Shown here piece after piece: positions 62,453-64,000 of a stretch of 64,000 nucleotides of DNA; the first letter of the stretch is position 1; each line of letters starts with the position of its first letter. Position numbers and translations under genes: made by a program. The DNA is taken from positions 930,001-994,000 of the forward strand of contig CAWFME010000004.1 of assembly GCA_963816955.1 (NCBI GenBank), read 5' to 3'. A model generated the notes under the pieces. It was not told the origin of the DNA and made no database searches. It saw nothing but the letters and a program-made list of their open reading frames with translations. Origin of the DNA: DATFQI01 sp963816955. GTDB lineage: Bacteria; Actinomycetota; Thermoleophilia; Solirubrobacterales; Solirubrobacteraceae.

Positions 62453-64000
62453 ATGCCGCCGTTCAAGCTCGATTCCGTGTACTCGCCCACCGCGGACCAG
62501 CCGGCGGCCATCGAGCGGATCGCGGCGGCGGTCGAGGCGGGCTCGCGCGGGGTCACGCTGCTCGGTGCCACCGGCACCGGCAAGACGATGACGATGGCGG
62601 CGACGATCGAGAAGCTGCAGCGGCCGGCGCTGATCCTCGCCCACAACAAGACGCTCGCGGCGCAGCTCTGCAACGAGTTCCGGACGTACTTCCCGGCCAA
62701 CGCCGTCGAGTACTTCGTCTCGTACTACGACTACTACCAGCCCGAGGCCTACGTCCCGAGCAAGGACCTCTACATCGAGAAGGACTCGGCGATCAACCAG
62801 GAGATCGACCGGCTGCGCCACGCCGCCACCGCGGCGCTGTTCGCGCGCCGCGACGTCGTGATCGTGGCCTCGGTGAGCGCGATCTTCGGCCTCGGCTCGC
62901 CCGAGACCTACAACGACAACTGCCAGATCCTGCTCAAGGGCGGCGACGTGGACCGCGACGAGCTGCTGCGCAAGCTCGTCTACCTCCAGTACAACCGCAA
63001 CGACACGGCGCTCGGCCGCGGCACCTTCCGCGTGCGCGGGGACACGCTGGAGGTCTTCCCCGCCTACGCCGAGACGGCGTTCCGCGCGCTGATGTTCGGC
63101 GACGAGGTGGAGCGCCTGCAGCACTTCGACCCCCTGACGGGCGAGCTGATCGTGGACGACCTGGAGCACGTCGCGATCTGGCCCGCCACTCACTACAACG
63201 TCAAGGAGGGGACGATGGAGCGCGCGGTCGCCGAGATCGGCCGCGAGCTCAACCACCGGACCGCCGAGCTGGAGGCCGAGGGCAAGCTGCTCGAGTCCCA
63301 CCGCCTGCGCCAGCGCACGCAGTACGACATGGAGATGCTGCGCGAGGTCGGGTTCTGCTCGGGGATCGAGAACTACTCGCGGATCCTCGACGGCCGCCCG
63401 CCCGGCGCGCGCCCGTACTGCCTGATCGACTACTTCCCCAAGGACTTCGTCTGCTTCATCGACGAGTCCCACCAGACCGTGCCGCAGATCGGCGGCATGT
63501 ACGAGGGCGACCGCTCGCGCAAGTCGACGCTGGTCGACTTCGGCTTCCGCCTGCCGAGCGCGATGGACAACCGCCCGCAGACGTTCGAGGAGTTCCTCTC
63601 GATCACGCCGCAGCTCGTGTTCGTGTCCGCCACCCCGGGCACCTACGAGCGCGAGCACTCCGTCGACGTGGTCGAGCAGATCGTGCGCCCGACGGGCATC
63701 GTGGACCCGGAGGTCGAGGTCCGCGAGACCCGCAACCAGATCGACGACCTGATGGGCGAGATCCGCCAGCGGGTGGAGCGCAACGAGCGCACCCTGGTCA
63801 CGACGCTCACGAAGAAGATGAGCGAGGACCTGACGGACTACCTGCTCGAGATGGGCTTCAAGGTCCGCTACCTGCACTCGGAGATCGACACGCTGGAGCG
63901 GATCCAGATCATCCGCGAGCTGCGCCTGGGCGAGTACGACGTGCTCGTCGGCGTCAACCTCCTGCGCGAGGGCCTGGACCTGCCCGAGGTCTCGCTGATC
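62453..64000 (+). CDS. uvrB: UvrB excinuclease subunit, 5' part
   Basis: Damage-recognition helicase of nucleotide excision repair. Starts PPFKLDSVYSPTADQPAAIE, with Walker A GATGTGKTMT (GVTGSGKT in most), the beta-hairpin FVSYYDYYQPEAYVPS, the DESH box FIDESHQTVPQ, SATPGTYE and the helicase motif LLREGLDLPEVSLI at the window end. 516 residues are visible; about 150 more, including the UvrC-binding end, lie beyond. TATCGT (62437-62442) ends ten bases before the ATG. Confidence 0.97.
   Translation, partial: MPPFKLDSVYSPTADQPAAIERIAAAVEAGSRGVTLLGATGTGKTMTMAATIEKLQRPALILAHNKTLAAQLCNEFRTYFPANAVEYFVSYYDYYQPEAYVPSKDLYIEKDSAINQEIDRLRHAATAALFARRDVVIVASVSAIFGLGSPETYNDNCQILLKGGDVDRDELLRKLVYLQYNRNDTALGRGTFRVRGDTLEVFPAYAETAFRALMFGDEVERLQHFDPLTGELIVDDLEHVAIWPATHYNVKEGTMERAVAEIGRELNHRTAELEAEGKLLESHRLRQRTQYDMEMLREVGFCSGIENYSRILDGRPPGARPYCLIDYFPKDFVCFIDESHQTVPQIGGMYEGDRSRKSTLVDFGFRLPSAMDNRPQTFEEFLSITPQLVFVSATPGTYEREHSVDVVEQIVRPTGIVDPEVEVRETRNQIDDLMGEIRQRVERNERTLVTTLTKKMSEDLTDYLLEMGFKVRYLHSEIDTLERIQIIRELRLGEYDVLVGVNLLREGLDLPEVSLI

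Overview
The window is about 64 kb of very high G+C DNA with dense coding on both strands and many 1-4 nt gene overlaps. The gene content (four-domain S1 followed by coaE, polA, uvrB, Ku-based end joining, PadR and LacI regulators, glycine-linker lipoproteins) suggests an actinobacterium. The style of its proteins points to the Thermoleophilia/Solirubrobacterales, but that placement is inference; no rRNA or tRNA gene was recognised.

Layout. 1-5.3 kb: a trp operon (trpD end, trpC, trpF, trpB, trpA) interrupted by an HtrA-like protein whose catalytic serine is alanine. 5.4-11.3 kb: a complete branched-chain amino-acid (Liv) ABC importer with a small membrane protein coupled to livF. 11.3-20 kb: an epimerase-like SDR, ACT-domain malic enzyme, a disordered RGG-type protein broken by a one-base slip, polA, and a secreted LVIVD-repeat protein. 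20-29.4 kb: small metabolic genes, two PadR regulators (the second heading an ABC exporter operon), an HSL-type esterase, a class III aminotransferase, YaaA and an FAD reductase. 29.4-35.5 kb: rpsA-coaE-lytic transglycosylase, aldo/keto reductase, double VOC protein, a lipoprotein and a DUF2461 protein.

35.5-39.5 kb holds the most unusual locus: a 351-residue polypeptide with an acidic leader and two homologous arms around a Gly/Val/Asp repeat core, next to a 797-residue membrane M50-type metalloprotease with an N-terminal PqqD-like domain. I infer a leader-guided maturation or export system for a surface polymer. A PRC-barrel gene follows. 39.5-42.1 kb is an NHEJ island: two overlapping Ku genes, and a LigD-type phosphoesterase fused to a degenerate acylphosphatase-like domain. 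42.1-43.8 kb looks foreign or decayed: an orphan hypothetical gene and a 5'-truncated Hcp gene.

43.8-60.9 kb is mostly carbohydrate use: a GH3 glycosidase, an amidase, a ferric-reductase/FMN-binding pair, then a LacI-controlled sugar ABC importer facing a GH13 alpha-glucosidase, a debranching-type glycosidase, a secreted (alpha/alpha)6 glycosidase and a second LacI regulator. Three of these genes carry single-base insertions (four in all). The window ends with an APC permease and the first part of uvrB.

Two expression features recur. A TANNNT-like -10 hexamer often sits 6-8 nt before the start codon, which predicts leaderless mRNAs. Three genes appear to start with CTG inside a CTGA stop/start overlap.
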